A stretch of DNA of 64,000 nt from Alentia gelatinosa (GCA_950022655.1 OX465590.1:39674218-39738217), one strand, 5' to 3'. Positions 1-10,971 are shown, counted from the stretch's first letter. Made by a program: numbers and translations. Notes: a model not told the origin generated them from the sequence alone.

Positions 1-205
1 TAGGTATGTAATAATATGTCATAAAGGTTGGTCAATGTGTAGGGTGAAATAAATTCAGAAACCTATTCAAGTTTAGGGTCAGAGCTCAATCCCATCTAGT
101 TTGAATTGCTACATAATTCACGCGACTTTGCCTTGTGAATTACTACGCGATTCAAACTCGATGGGATATGAACTCTGACCCTAAACTGTCATAGGTTTCC
201 TCTAT
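1..205 (+). mobile_element. Family A foldback element, left-truncated by the window edge
   Basis: The end of an A body (GGGTGAAATAAATTCAG type) is followed by a long hairpin, about 60-205. Its arms carry TTTAGGGTCAGAGCTC and its complement GAGTTCAGAGTC in mirrored order. The apex reads CACGCGACTTTGCCTTGTG. A fuller copy is at 7442-7732. No coding capacity is seen. Confidence 0.75.
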
Positions 206-290
206 AGTATTAGTAATCAGGTGACTTTGCTGTGATCCTGAAGTGGTTGTGTGGATCATTACAGACAGAGTAGATATCGTAGGGTGCAAG

Positions 291-737
291 GGCCCGTTTA
301 ATGATCTAGGATTGTACATGGAGACCGAAGACCCGTTTCTGTACCTCGGACAAGCGTTATCGTTTGATAATATTTAAGTTATTTCACTAAGACAATATTA
401 GCCGTCAATAAGGTCATCCATAACGCCAGGGACACACCAAGCGAAAAACAGCGATTTCCAGAATCGCCAACACAAAATGGCGTGTATGTGAAATATTATT
501 TCATATTTCACCTGATTATTGCTTCTAAAACCCTATATAATTGGTGGGAGATATTATTATGAAATAACATCTCACATCTATGCCAATTTGTGTTGGCGAT
601 TCTGGAGATTGCTGCCATTTCTCGCTTGTTGTGTCTCCAGCATAAGTGTTGAATAAAGTTGACGAACATCGTCTCTTGGTCTCTATGGCATATAGAAAAG
701 GGTGTACATGTACAATCCGAGATTATTAAATGGGCCC
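291..737. mobile_element. Family R palindromic MITE, interrupted by an X MITE
   Basis: Termini are inverted: GGCCCGTTTAATGATCTAGG at the left and the complement ending AAATGGGCCC at the right. Related copies are at 37196-37460 (uninterrupted) and 40771-41270 (interrupted elsewhere). Host sequence resumes at CATAAGTGTTGAATAAAG after the 426-640 insertion, as shown by comparison with the 40.8-kb copy. Confidence 0.7.
426..640. mobile_element. Family X MITE nested in R
   Basis: Inverted ends of the GGAGACACACCAAGCGAG type; the interior pairs GATTTCCAGAATCGCC with GGCGATTCTGGAGATTGC. CATAA occurs at both junctions and may be the target duplication. Other copies are at 55829-56043 and 62572-62830. 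Confidence 0.7.
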
Positions 738-1040
738 AGGGTCATACAGTCAAGGGTTCGGTGTGAGGAAAGTATTGGCAATCTGGAAACTATATTCTGT
801 TGCCTTTCGGAAGTAATTTCTATTAGGTTTGAATCTGTCGTGGTTTTGGTTGATATGGGAGTAGTGCCCATATCTTAACCGTTACAGACCTTGATAAAAT
901 AGATTCAATTAGGTCTTTTAAGGAGGTCTAACAGGTGGTATAAAAAGATAAATCTTTCAATTTCATGAGGCTAACACGGGCACGCACTAAATCAATATTC
1001 TCTCTCAGGGTCAGACTTCTGTTGTTGACAGATGTCTGGG
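738..1040. other. Unassigned sequence
   Basis: I see no convincing ORF, RNA or repeat structure in this 300-bp stretch between two MITEs. Confidence 0.4.
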
Positions 1041-1048
1041 CTCTAAGG

Positions 1049-1492
1049 GGGGGGGGGGGGGGGCGTCCACCAACCACGACAAGGCTACGATAATGGCTTT
1101 CCGACAAGGTCTACAACAGCTCTACAATTGGAAGCCTTGTCGTAGCCTTGTCATGGTTGGTGGACCCCAGTTCCCGACAAGAGGCAACGACAAGGCCACG
1201 ACAGGCTGCGACATGAAGCTTGTCAGGGGCCTGTCGGGGCCTTCCGACAAGGTTACGACAAAATCAAACATGTCCAATTTTGGAGCCTTGTCGTAGCGTG
1301 TCGTGGCATGTCGGGAGGTTGTCACAGAGGTCTACGATAGAATATCTAGGTGGAGCGTGCACTTCCCGACAGGCTGCGACATGGGCTCACGACAGTTCCC
1401 TTCCTCACAACAAGGCTGCGACAAGGCGCTGATAGGAACTTTCTTGTCGGCGCGTGTCGCAGCCTTGTCGTGATTGGTGAATGCCCCCCCCC
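1049..1492. mobile_element. hAT-like MITE with poly-G/poly-C ends and 8-bp TSD
   Basis: The element starts with a G run followed by GGCGTCCACCAACCACGAC and ends with the complementary poly-C end. It is flanked by an exact 8-bp repeat, CTCTAAGG, at 1041-1048 and 1493-1500. An 8-bp duplication is typical of hAT transposons. The interior is built from CGACAAGG / TGTCG words. No transposase is present. Related copies are at 58565-59006 and 59073-59489. Confidence 0.75.
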
Positions 1493-1542
1493 CTCTAAGG
1501 AGACTGCATCGCATCTAATTAGTAATCGTTGCTATCAGGCAA

Positions 1543-1967
1543 CACTGCACGAAAACCACCATTTTATTTATATATACGCCATCGCGGAAGTGCATGTATT
1601 GGCTGAATATTGACTTGTTTTCATATATATGTATATACATATATATATACGCCCAGGCCTTATATACAGACGCGTCTTGGCTGTATTTCACACCCGGCGT
1701 ATATGAGAGGAAATATCCTCTCCCCCCACCACCTCCAGACCGTTTGTGTTGGTAGAAGTACAGGTGTCCTCAGTAGGAAGCCCTCCCCCCACCCCCCTCC
1801 CACACCTCTCCCCACCCGCTCTCAGTGAAGCCCTCTTCACTGGATGCATATATACACCTACAGATGAGGTGTATACACACGGGGAATTGGACAACCTTGT
1901 ATACCCAAAATACCTACTTATATACGCCGGGCGCATTCATATGTAAAATAATGATGTTCGTGCAGTG
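1543..1967. mobile_element. Family B MITE, copy 1
   Basis: Ends are CACTGCACGAAAACCACC and its near complement finishing GTTCGTGCAGTG. The interior repeats TATATACGCC and a C-rich CCTCCCCCCAC stretch. Copies at 29107-29523 and 61078-61460 share ends and length (about 380-425 bp). ORFs predicted inside are repeat translations. Confidence 0.8.
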
Positions 1968-2059
1968 CAGTCATTTCACTGGTCTTGGTGCAGAGTAGAT
2001 CAACCCTACAATGACCTTAAGTTTTTATTGTTGGTAATTTCTATGCAAAGCACAGCGAC

Positions 2060-2660
2060 TTTTGTGAATAAAGACAATAATCGATGGTCTTGTGGACAGA
2101 TGGCCGTAACCACAAGGGTTGACGCGTAGTAATACATGAGCGTTAACCTCGACCAAACAATGCAACAACATTTTGAAATGCTTTGGCTTGAAACCTTTAT
2201 ATTTATGGATAGTAATCGATGGTTTTGTGGACAGGTGGCCGTAAACTAGAGGAGGTTAGCGCGTATTAATACATGAGCCTCGGCGAGTGTATTACGACGT
2301 CAACCTCGAGTGGTTTATAAAGCCGCCTGTTTACAAAACCGTTGTTGTATTTATTATTCATCTTCTCCAATAGATTATTCCCAGGAATTGCAATTTTAAA
2401 GGATATATCGATAATAGCGGCTAACTTGTTTGCTCTATAGCACACTGGGACTGTTTTCCCGTATTCCATTGGTTTAAGGCCGTATACCACGCATTTGAAT
2501 GCCTACACCATCATTGTGGTATCTGACAATTTTTTAAACAAAGATTTACTTAGTCCCCATACATTGGAGACTTTGTATACCATGGATAATAAATGATATA
2601 GTGATACCCGGTTTACATTGAATTTGGTGGTTTGTTGGCATATAAGATATTTACCGTATA
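2060..2660. mobile_element. Family W dispersed repeat with terminal hairpin, copy 1
   Basis: Two related segments begin AGTAATCGATGGT (about 2079 and 2213). A hairpin at 2213-2345 pairs ACAGGTGGCC with GCCGCCTGTTTAC around an apex CATGAGCCTCGGCGAGTG. The flank GCTCTATAGCACACTGGGAC reappears inverted at about 60.56 kb, so the repeat extends beyond the hairpin. Non-coding. Confidence 0.6.
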
Positions 2661-3028
2661 CTTTATAAAGAGTGTCTCGATCTATTTTTGATATTGTTAT
2701 CTTTTCTTGGTCGTCTTTTCCTGCAAGTGGGTCACGACACGTGTGATTTCGTATGGTTTCAGTTCATGTCCTAAGTAGTTCTAAAGTTTTTTCCCCGACT
2801 CCGTTGTAAAAGGTTATTTACGTGGGGTGAAAAACTTTCCCGCCCATTTCACTTTCCTCATGTCGGATCTGCCCATGTTCAGATCTAATGACACAATTCT
2901 CCTCGTTAATCATCGAGTTAGCTTTGACCCTTTTATTTTCTTTAGGAAATCTATATCAAAGACTAGCATGTATCATCTACAAGGGGCTCGAGGTGGCATT
3001 CCCACTCCATCTTCTCTTTGAAGTATAT
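2661..3028. other. Unassigned sequence
   Basis: AT-rich, with only short ORFs and no recognisable feature. Confidence 0.4.
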
Positions 3029-3298
3029 GGCCTGGCGTCCTCCTACTACGATAGAAATTCAGACCTCCCGATATGGCACCGATACAAAAAGTGAATTTCG
3101 GAGACATATCGGGAAGGTGCATAATCGTAGACATATGTCTAGACATGCCAATCCACTACGCATTGTCTTGGGTTTTTATCGGTGTCAAATCGCAGAAACG
3201 TGGTCAACTCTCCCGATGCGACGCGATTTTGACTTTTTATCGGGAGGTGCATCGTAGACCATATCGGAGCCATATCGTAATAGGTGGACGCCGGGCCT
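3029..3298. mobile_element. Family C MITE, copy 1
   Basis: Inverted ends GGCCTGGCGTCC and GGACGCCGGGCC. The interior is made of CGATATGGCACC / CCATATCGGAGCC words. Six copies occur in the window (also 4299, 31369, 41523, 42118 and 48505). Where flanks are clear the target looks like TA. No transposase. Confidence 0.8.
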
Positions 3299-4298
3299 AA
3301 TTGTTTCTGTTGTTGTGCCCTTGGCCTCCCATGTACTCACATTTGAGCAGGTGTTCTTTTTCACTTGCCACACACCTATTTCATAGCTCTCAGGACTATT
3401 CTCCCTCCACACAGAACATTCTCAACCATGCCTGTTTTTAGAGCGTGCTTGCGCGCACTATATACATCATCTAGAGACCTAGAGTTAGAGTGATCACATA
3501 TATACACTTTCAGCATTCTGCCAGAAAACTATCCCTTCACTATCTACATGCTATTCACTGTGATAGTGAGAACAGAGCAGGGAGCCAGTGTCTCAGGGTC
3601 TTAGAGGTGTGCCCAGCTGACCATAACCAATCACTAGAGACCGAAATACCTCATTGACCCACTGGTGCTTGACCTTGATGTTTTTGGATCCTAGACTCAG
3701 GTGGTTGCAGAAATAGCAGGTTGACTGGGTTCCATTAGGTTGCAGAAAACTATCCATAGACTGAATGTAACCGAAACCTTTTAATTGTTATCCATGTATA
3801 ATTGCACCCTCATTCATCAATGATGAACATTCTGTTTGCTCCAAGTATACATCCCTCATGTTGCTCCTAATAAGATTTACGAAAGAACCTGTGATAAAGA
3901 TACCGACCGTGGTACAGGATAGTGGCAACAGTTTCTTGTTCCAATAATCTCATATGACCATTCGCTGCCTATTTCATCAATGATGAACATACCTTTTGCT
4001 CCTAGTTATTTCTTACACCATTGTCATCTTCTGCATTCTACTATTTCTATACTGTTAATCCATACCTCGGCCCTCTGCCCTCCTCCCCATACCTAAACAT
4101 CACCTAGCCTGTCTCTTCACCACCCCACTATAATCCCCCTCCCCGCCAGTAACACCTCTTGTATCCACTCCCTATTCATTTCTTATCGTTGATCCATTCA
4201 GTCCTCCCTAGACTGGCCTCAGTCCCTGTGTGAGTGTGTCCTACCCGCCTCCGCCTCCTTCCTGCCGCCACCGCACAACACCCTATCCTCTCCCCTTA
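3299..4298. other. Unassigned 1-kb stretch
   Basis: No coding region stands out. A 20-bp word, CATCAATGATGAACAT plus flanks, occurs twice about 160 bp apart (about 3813 and 3976), each followed by a TTGCTCC variant, suggesting a small old duplication. The last 220 bp are pyrimidine-rich. Confidence 0.4.
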
Positions 4299-4557
4299 GG
4301 CCCGGCGTCCACCTACTACGATAGAATCGTAGACCTCCCGATATGGCACCGATACAAAATGTCAAAATCGGTGCCATATCGGGAAGGGACAGAATCGTGT
4401 CTAGTGTCTAGACATGCCAATCCACCAGGCATTGTATGGGTTTTTTTTATCGGTGTCTAATTGCAGAAATGTGGTCTGACGCGATTTTGACTTTTTATCG
4501 GGAGGTGCATCGTAGACCATATCGGAGCCATATCGTAGTAGGTGGATGCCGGGCCTT
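4299..4557. mobile_element. Family C MITE, copy 2
   Basis: GGCCCGGCGTCCACCTAC at the left and the complementary GGATGCCGGGCC at the right, with CGATATGG / CCATATCG words inside. It abuts a family D element directly. Confidence 0.8.
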
Positions 4558-4830
4558 AAGGGTCGATTCCATCAACAGGATGGATTTGCCGTGGTATATC
4601 TTGGTATGTCTTGTAGTGTCTTGCTGTGTCGCGATGTGTCGTACCTCACTTGCCTTAAAAGGTAGGCAAGTAGTGTCGGGTGTATATTTTGGTGCTCCAC
4701 CACCACGACACCTCAAGACACATCACGACAAATAGGCACGCGATGATTCAATCCTAGCCTGATCTAGCAAGACAACCAAATCGGGCCAAATCTTGCTACA
4801 TCGTGTGTGTTGGTGGAATCGGCCCTTTAC
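4558..4830. mobile_element. Family D MITE, copy 1
   Basis: Starts AAGGGTCGATTCCATCAAC and ends GTTGGTGGAATCGGCCCTTT, an imperfect terminal inverted repeat. The interior has TTGGTATGTCTTGTAGTGTC and complementary CACGACACCTCAAGACAC. This uninterrupted copy shows that 7376-7935 and 45936-46507 are the same family split by insertions. Confidence 0.7.
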
Positions 4831-4874
4831 CTCTCCCCTTACACTCCCCTTGGCATAGTTGACACCGGTTTGAT

Positions 4875-6000
4875 CCCTGACACAGCGTTTACACTAGACG
4901 ACCAAATATGTGGCGACTGTAGATCGTCAGGTCAATAGTCGTCAGGTGGTAGCAATATCCACAGCAAAAGTTGTCGACCTCAGAATGTATTCGAGCGTTT
5001 ACACTGATGACTAAGTTTTCACCGAATCGCCGGCCACTGCATGGAGTTGTCCCATTACACTCACTGCCATATAAGGAATAGCGTAGACCCAGTAGCCAAT
5101 GACTGCATTCACAGCAAACCCCGACCTTCACCCTGACCTCCTTACATGATATTTATTGCGCCTTGGGACGGTTCTACAGTCGAGAGTTGACCTAGAATCT
5201 AGTGGGCCACAGGCACCCTCCCCATATTGACGACTAATTCAATCCAGCTTTAAATAGTCGCCTGAGTTAGAGTGTCTCCAATAGTTGTCCGGTGGTGCTG
5301 AATTGTGTAATCTGACATAAAAAGATGATCTGCAGTCGCCATGCAGTTGGCATTTACACCAGACAATATTTAGGGACTGTAGAGTGTCAAGCCAATAGTA
5401 GTCTGGTGGTGGCAATGTCTAACGCAAAAGTCGTTTACGCTGACTGGCATTTCACAGAATGGCCACTCATGTAGATGACTAATTCAAGCCTGCTTGAAAT
5501 AGTTCTGGGTATCAGAGCATATCCAATAGTCGTCAGGTGGTGCTTAATTGTATAATCTGATGTAACCAGGGACCTTTTTCAGTAGTTTCGTGACATGTCT
5601 AGATGGCATCTGTGACACCATACAGACAGATCACAAGATTGCAATCGATGACATACAGAGTTTCACTCACTTCTCGTAGGAATTATCAATGACACTTTAA
5701 CATGAGTAGGGGATACATATATATAACCTATAATCATTCCAAATATGAAGAAGATTGGCCACTCCGATCTTCTGATATTTGCTAGTCTTTTTCTGCTGTT
5801 GCTTGCACTGTTGGTGCCGCTGTTGATGTCTGTCTAGGCCTAATGTCACGAGACTACTGAAACAGGTCCCAGATGATCTGCAGTTGCCACACGCTTGGCG
5901 TTTACATTAGACGATTTCTATCATTTTACTGCTTAAAGTCGTCAGGAGGTGCAAAATGCCAGAATCGCCGGCCAGAATCGTCTCGTGTAAACGACGGAAG
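4875..6000. mobile_element. Family AG array (GTTTACACTAGACGA ends)
   Basis: Several partial units carry GCGTTTACACTAGACGA-type ends, GTCGTCAGGTGG / CCACCTGATGAC words and AATCGCCGG. The array ends in the complementary TCTCGTGTAAACGACGG. An E MITE is inserted at 5565-5870; the empty site is visible in the neighbouring unit near 5308-5340 (AATCTGACATAAAAAGATGA). Confidence 0.65.
5565..5870. mobile_element. Family E MITE, copy 1, nested in AG
   Basis: Ends CCAGGGACCT and ACTGAAACAGGTCCC are inverted. Interior words GTCTAGATGGC and GCACTGTTGGTGCCGCTGTT match copies at 14070-14425 and 23758-24033. Host AGATGATCTGCAG resumes at the right junction. Confidence 0.75.
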
Positions 6001-6016
6001 AGGAAGCTTGCACATT

Positions 6017-6929
6017 AGGCCCCGCACCCACTAGTTACGATTTCGCTTCCGACACGCCCCGATAGGCCTTACGACACAGAATCGAACGTTATTTCGGAAG
6101 CGTGTGAGTTATCGCAGTAGTGGACCTTGGCTTCCGACAAGGACTGCGACAGCCCCCGACATAGCCTGCGACACGCTTCCGACAATTCCAACATGTTGGA
6201 ATTGTCGGAGTGTGCCGGGAGGCTTCCGACATGTCGGGGCGTGTCGGGGCGTGTCGGGGCGTGTCGGGGCGTGTCGGGGCATGTCGGGGCGTGTCGGGGC
6301 GTGTCGGGGCGTGTCGGGGCGTGTCGGGGCGTGTCGGAACGCTATAATGGCATGCAGCACTAGTGGAGGCAGGCTTCCTACAAGTGCTATGACACCGTTC
6401 CGACACGAGTCACGATATTTAACACAGGCGCCTATGGAAGCAATAGTAAGTCAATGGGCATTTACATTTTAATCTATATCTCCGTTAATATTTAAAAAAA
6501 GTTGACAAAATGTTAGTTACATACTAATCAGGATGTGTTCTTCCCACACCCGAAGTGTTTTAAAATATTTGGTAATAAAATATATAGGAATTCTAAAAAG
6601 TTCAATTTCAATCAATAAAACCCATGTAACCTTCTTCAAACTTTACCAGAATATAGTATATGTATAATGCTACCTATTTAGGATTTAAAAATGATAGATT
6701 ACTCTCATTATTTTTAAAATAATTGAAAAAAAACCCGTATTCTGTCCCAGCCCATGTCGTAGCCCATGTCGGTTCCGTGGTCTCCTTTTTTTTTTCGCAA
6801 AAAAACGTTACGACACGCTCCGACACGCTCTGACAAGGGTGCTGCGATTGGGCTACGACAGAGAAATTCTGTGTCGGAGTGTGTCGTAACGCTTGTCGGA
6901 CCGTGTCGTAACTAGTGGGTGCGGGGCCT
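6017..6929. mobile_element. Family F MITE of about 0.9 kb
   Basis: Terminal inverted repeats: CCGCACCCACTAGTTACGAT at the left and CGTAACTAGTGGGTGCGGGG at the right. The interior is packed with CCGACACG / CGTGTCGG words. It contains a 10-bp tandem array at 6231-6340 and an AT-rich centre (6480-6730). Long predicted ORFs here translate the 10-bp repeat and are not genes. Confidence 0.75.
6231..6340 (+). repeat. 10-bp tandem repeat, 11 units
   Basis: Eleven near-perfect copies of GTGTCGGGGC (two begin AT; the last ends GGAAC). The unit is the same word that is scattered through family F. Confidence 0.95.
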
Positions 6930-7375
6930 TATAATTTATTTTAATCATTCAACGTAAGTTCAGTATCAAAGACTTAAGCAAGTCTAAGTCCTCCCCACAG
7001 CACCGAGTCCTACGCGTAATCCTGGTCTACACCGGCGGTTGAGCCACCCCTCCCGTGGTACCCTTTACCCCTCTCTACATCCTACACACGCATTACTCCA
7101 CCCCCCTACGCCCGCGCCCGCGATCGGCACTGGGGCGTGGGTAAACACAGCGCTCTAATTTGGATCCTGTTGTAGCCCGTTCTCATGGTCCTGATTGACC
7201 CGGACCTCATTAAAGAAATATCGCCTGTCTAGGTGCTCTCCAAGCACAGGAGGTGCTGGGAATGTGAGGTCTGTTAGGGTCCTACATGGAGAGTGAGTAT
7301 AAGCGGGCATTATAATGGTCTCTATACAAGACTGTAGGCACTAACAACCCTCATAGTCCTCCACCCACTACGGGC
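6930..7375. other. Unassigned sequence
   Basis: No convincing gene. The word CAAAGACTTAAGCAAGTCTA near 6968 recurs as CAAAGACTTGAGCAAGTCTA near 47670 and inverted near 55396, so part is dispersed repeat. A C-rich patch lies at 7085-7120. Confidence 0.4.
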
Positions 7376-7935
7376 TGGGTTATGATACACTTAAGTGCTG
7401 GTTCCACCAACATGATAAATTTGCAGTGTTATTTCTTGGTTTATCTCACCCCAGATATTTTTTCTCCATAGACTTAACATTGGGAACTCGTATCTAATGC
7501 CCATGAGATATTTAGGAAAAATATCCAATGGGGGATTATGTCATAAATGTTAGCCTATTAGTCAATGTGAAGGGTGAGATAAATTCAGAAACCCATTCAA
7601 GTTTAGGGGCAGGGCTCAATCACATCTCGTTTGAATCGCTACATAATTCACGCGGCTTCGCCTTGTGAATTACTACGCGATTCAAACTCGATGGGATACA
7701 AGCTCTGACCCTAAACTTTCATGGGTTTCCTCTATAATATCTTGTTATATATTAGAGTGTCATGATTTGTCTTACCTCCTTTGCCGCGACACATCGCGCG
7801 CCATGGTTTGTGTATTTTTTCACGATGATGTGTGTATATTCCGGTGCTCCATCACTCTAACACCTCACAATATATTATCAACAAATATCGCGGTATACCG
7901 TGATCTATCGTGGCAAGAACGCGGCGAAGGTGCTT
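7376..7935. mobile_element. Family D MITE, copy 2, split by an A element
   Basis: Left part TGGTTCCACCAACATGATAA and right part with TTTTGCCGCGACACATCGC-like and GGTGCTCCATCAC words match D copy 1. The A element at 7442-7732 interrupts it. Host reads through at TTCTTGGT / CTTGTTATAT, aligning with TCTTGGTATGTCTTGTAGTG in the 4.6-kb copy. Confidence 0.6.
7442..7732 (+). mobile_element. Family A foldback element, full copy nested in D
   Basis: The body starts TATCTCACCCC and ends GGGTGAGATAA (inverted boundaries) and contains CATAGACTTAACATTGGG. A hairpin follows (about 7583-7725), with base AAACC...GGTTTCC, arms TTTAGGGGCAGGGCTC / AGCTCTGACCCTAAA and apex CACGCGGCTTCGCCTTGTG. Non-coding. Confidence 0.8.
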
Positions 7936-7954
7936 AACCAGACTGATGCAAAGA

Positions 7955-8630
7955 TAGCCATGCTCAAATTGAAAAAAAAAATCCTGTCTCGTCTATATAC
8001 TTGGCTGTACTCCAGAAGAAGCTAGACTGGTGTATGTACCTCATTTGACGCAGCACCTGAAGTGTCATGGTACGCATTATGAACATATTATGAATACCTC
8101 TATTTAAAAAAAGCATAATAAAAGAGAGCCATGCTCAAATCGAAAAAAAGAGAAGAAATTAAACAGAATCCTCCCTCGTCTATATACTTGACTGTACCCC
8201 GGAAGAAGCTAGTGTATGATGCACCTCATTTGACGTATTCCCTTAAGGGCCATTGTATGCGTTATGAACATATGTAACCTCCATTTAAAAAAAAAAACAT
8301 GATAAAAGAGAGCCATGCTCAAATCGAAAAAAAAGAAAGAAATTGAAACAAATCCTCCCTATCTATATTCTTGACTGTACCCCGGAAGAAGCTAGTGTAT
8401 GAAGCACCTCATTTGACGCAGCCCCTGAAGGGCCATGTCACTGTTATGATCACATGTAACCTTCATTTTAAAGAAAGCATAATAAAATTACTCAAATTGA
8501 AAAAAATAAGAAATTGAACAGAATCCTGCCTCGTCTATATACTTGACTGTACCCCGGAAGAAGCTAGGTGTATGAAGTACCTCATTTGACGTACCCCCTG
8601 AAGGGCCATGGCACGCGTTATGAATAGGTT
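7955..8630 (+). repeat. Tandem array, four units of about 170-183 bp
   Basis: Each unit has GCCATGCTCAAAT, an A run, TCGTCTATATACTTG, CTGTACCCCGGAAGAAGCTA, ACCTCATTTGACG and GCATAATAAAA in the same order. Units start near 7955, 8128, 8311 and 8485. No ORF is conserved across units. Confidence 0.85.
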
Positions 8631-9015
8631 AGATCCATGGTTACAGCGCCATGTCTAGTTGGCGCCCTTTGTGCGTCCGTCGTCTGCTCGCCGGAGACGT
8701 GACCGCACACCTAATACCCGCTCTGCGCATGTGCAATCACAGCCCGCGGCGTCTTCCCCTGCTCAATTTTCCCGCCATAACTAACGAGGCTCCCCCTGGC
8801 GGCGAACAGAATCTAAATGTCGTCTGCTCATACGTCTCCGCTGGTAACCGACCAGACTGAGCCTTCTGTCGTTGTTGTAGGCTGGGAACCAGCAGTATTT
8901 GCCTTGATATTGTCATTGGGATATGCCCTTATCTTTTTAAGGAATTATTCGTTGTTGCCTATCTTGTAAAATAGTCGACAGTGGCACTATAAAGAACGAT
9001 TTCCTCAATATTAGT
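8631..9015. other. Unassigned, partly CpG-rich sequence
   Basis: 8640-8860 is richer in CG dinucleotides and has a 69-codon ORF, but no splice or homology support. GGCTGGGAACCAGCAG near 8880 resembles the GGGGAACCAGCGAA word in the SINE-like O copies. Confidence 0.35.
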
Positions 9016-9017
9016 AT

Positions 9018-9200
9018 TTATCTCACCCCTAGTATTTTTTATCCATAGACTTAACATTGGGAACTTGTATCCAACGCCCATGAGATATTTAGGAAAAATA
9101 TCTGATTGGGGATTATGTCACGAATGTTGACCAATAAGTCGATGTAAAAGATGAGATAGATTCAGAAACCTATTCAACTTTAGGGTCAGAGCTCGATCCG
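9018..9200 (+). mobile_element. Family A element, truncated before its hairpin
   Basis: TATCTCACCCCTAGTATTTT body with CATAGACTTAACATTGGG; ends after TTTAGGGTCAGAGCTCGATC, so only the left hairpin arm remains. Confidence 0.75.
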
Positions 9201-9836
9201 TAGCGACTGACGGCTGGCATGAAGGTAATTAAAATGACGTTTCTTTTCATGATTTCAGGTGTATAATAATAAGGAAACAACCGGACTATAGGTGAAAGGG
9301 TCTCCTTTCCTGAAGTCTAGACATATTGACGCCAGAGGTAGAGGTCTTTCTAGACTTAATGGCAGACTACAAATCGAGACTGTTTCGTCAACAGTATACA
9401 TGTACTACATAACTATATAAGGTAACTTCCATATCATACTAGACAACCGAAGATTTTATATGACGCTTCATCAAATCTGATGAAATGACAACTAATATGT
9501 TATATGTAATTCCTTTTGGCCAGATTTTGTTTTTGAACATTTATTTCACAGATATCTTGTTGATACACAATAGATATTCCTGCTATCATTGAATTGAATA
9601 TAACTTTAAATGCTCAAAATGTTACATAATGTAGTAGTTCAGAAGGAACAAGACATAGTCCGCCTCAAGTTGACTGTATATGGTAAGAATGCCTATACGC
9701 GATACCGTAGATGGAAAGGTATACCTAATCAATATGTAACTCGATTCCTTCTAGCAACACGGGCAGCATAGATAGAAGACACTCCTATAGTCAATACATC
9801 CGACAGTAACTAGTCTTATGGAAACTTATATGTTAG
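9201..9836. other. Unassigned AT-rich sequence
   Basis: No gene seen. TTTCAGGTGTATAATAATAAG near 9255 resembles the middle of family H, so an H fragment may lie here. GTCTAGA words recur at 9318-9356. Confidence 0.35.
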
Positions 9837-10270
9837 CCACCTGATACAAAGTGTCCACTAAAAAACACATAGGGAGTATGTAACACCATAACCGGAGCAT
9901 ACAGATATATCTACCTGATACCAAGTGTCCATAGAGAACACATAGGGAGTGTGTATCACTATACACGGAGCATACAGATATATCCACCTAATACAAAGTA
10001 TCCATAGCAAACACATAAGGAGTGTGTAACTACATACCTGGAGCATGCAGATATGTTGTATGCTCCGGACACATACGGAAAGATATTCCATATGAAAAAA
10101 TAGTGCGTACCTAAATGAACTAATATCAGGGTGCCACTTGTCAGGAGAAGGTGGATGATAAGTACAATATAGACTTACTTCAGATAAAAGTGGTTGTATG
10201 CTCCTAGGAGTTGACTCTGTGGAATATCCGCGAATGTGCTACAATAACTAACCTCTACTCTGTATGCATA
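9837..10270. mobile_element. Family Z repeat, copy 1, with 72-bp minisatellite
   Basis: Three to four degenerate units of about 72 bp (9838-10060), each with CCACCTAATACAAAGTGTCC-type sequence, AACACATAGGGAGTGTGTA and GGAGCATACAGATATAT. Right flank: AAAAAATAGTGCGTACCTAAA, then CTCCTAGGAGTTGACTCTG. The same array plus flank order recurs at 43350-44100. Confidence 0.75.
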
Positions 10271-10970
10271 TCTTGAAATTTGAGAAACACTGATCCCTCA
10301 TTTGGTTATAGACCATTATATTCTACCCTACTGTGCACTGATGGAACCAAGAATTATGTAGTGAATCGAGTTACTCATTGATATCTGTATGTTTTTGATA
10401 CGGGCTATGTGTGCCTGCTCTGGATTGGTTCAATCATTAAAATCGTTACAAAGAAAAGGACATATCCAACCTGAGGGCAGGGTGATAAAAACCAGCTAAT
10501 TGTTTATGGCTGACACTCACGCCCCTTTATTTGACCGCGATTGTACTCAAATTTATGTTGGATAACTGTAAAGATATAAGGTCAATGAAGAAATTCTTTA
10601 AAAAAAAGAAGAAAAAAAGTATAACCCCACACATACAGGCTGGTATACTGTAAAATCATGGACGGACCAGTCTGAGCACATAATGCCCGCTTTGAAGCGC
10701 AAATTGCCCGCTTTGAGGTGCATAATGCCCACCTTGAAGCGTGTAGAGGCCTTGTTTGCTCGATGCAAGCCGATTGGCTAATTATGAACGTGACTTACCA
10801 GAATCTGACATGCCGGGTATGATATTGCTTGAATGCGTATCTCATAAGAAACCGATATGTTAGGGAATAGAAACAAGGTCGGTAAATAAAAAATACAGAT
10901 AATGACGCAATATCTTAGTAAAGAATATTAGCATGAAAATTATCATGTGCAAGAAATAAATACGAAACTA
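10271..10970. other. Unassigned sequence with a small triplication
   Basis: No gene recognised. At 10679-10742 a 21-22-bp unit (CATAATGCCCGCTTTGAAGCG and variants) is present three times in tandem. Confidence 0.4.
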
Positions 10971-10971
10971 T

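Noticed and set aside
6089..6472. ORFs on both strands with repeated Arg/Pro/Thr or Gly/Val/Cys motifs
   Set aside because: Direct translation of the GTGTCGGGGC decamer array inside family F.
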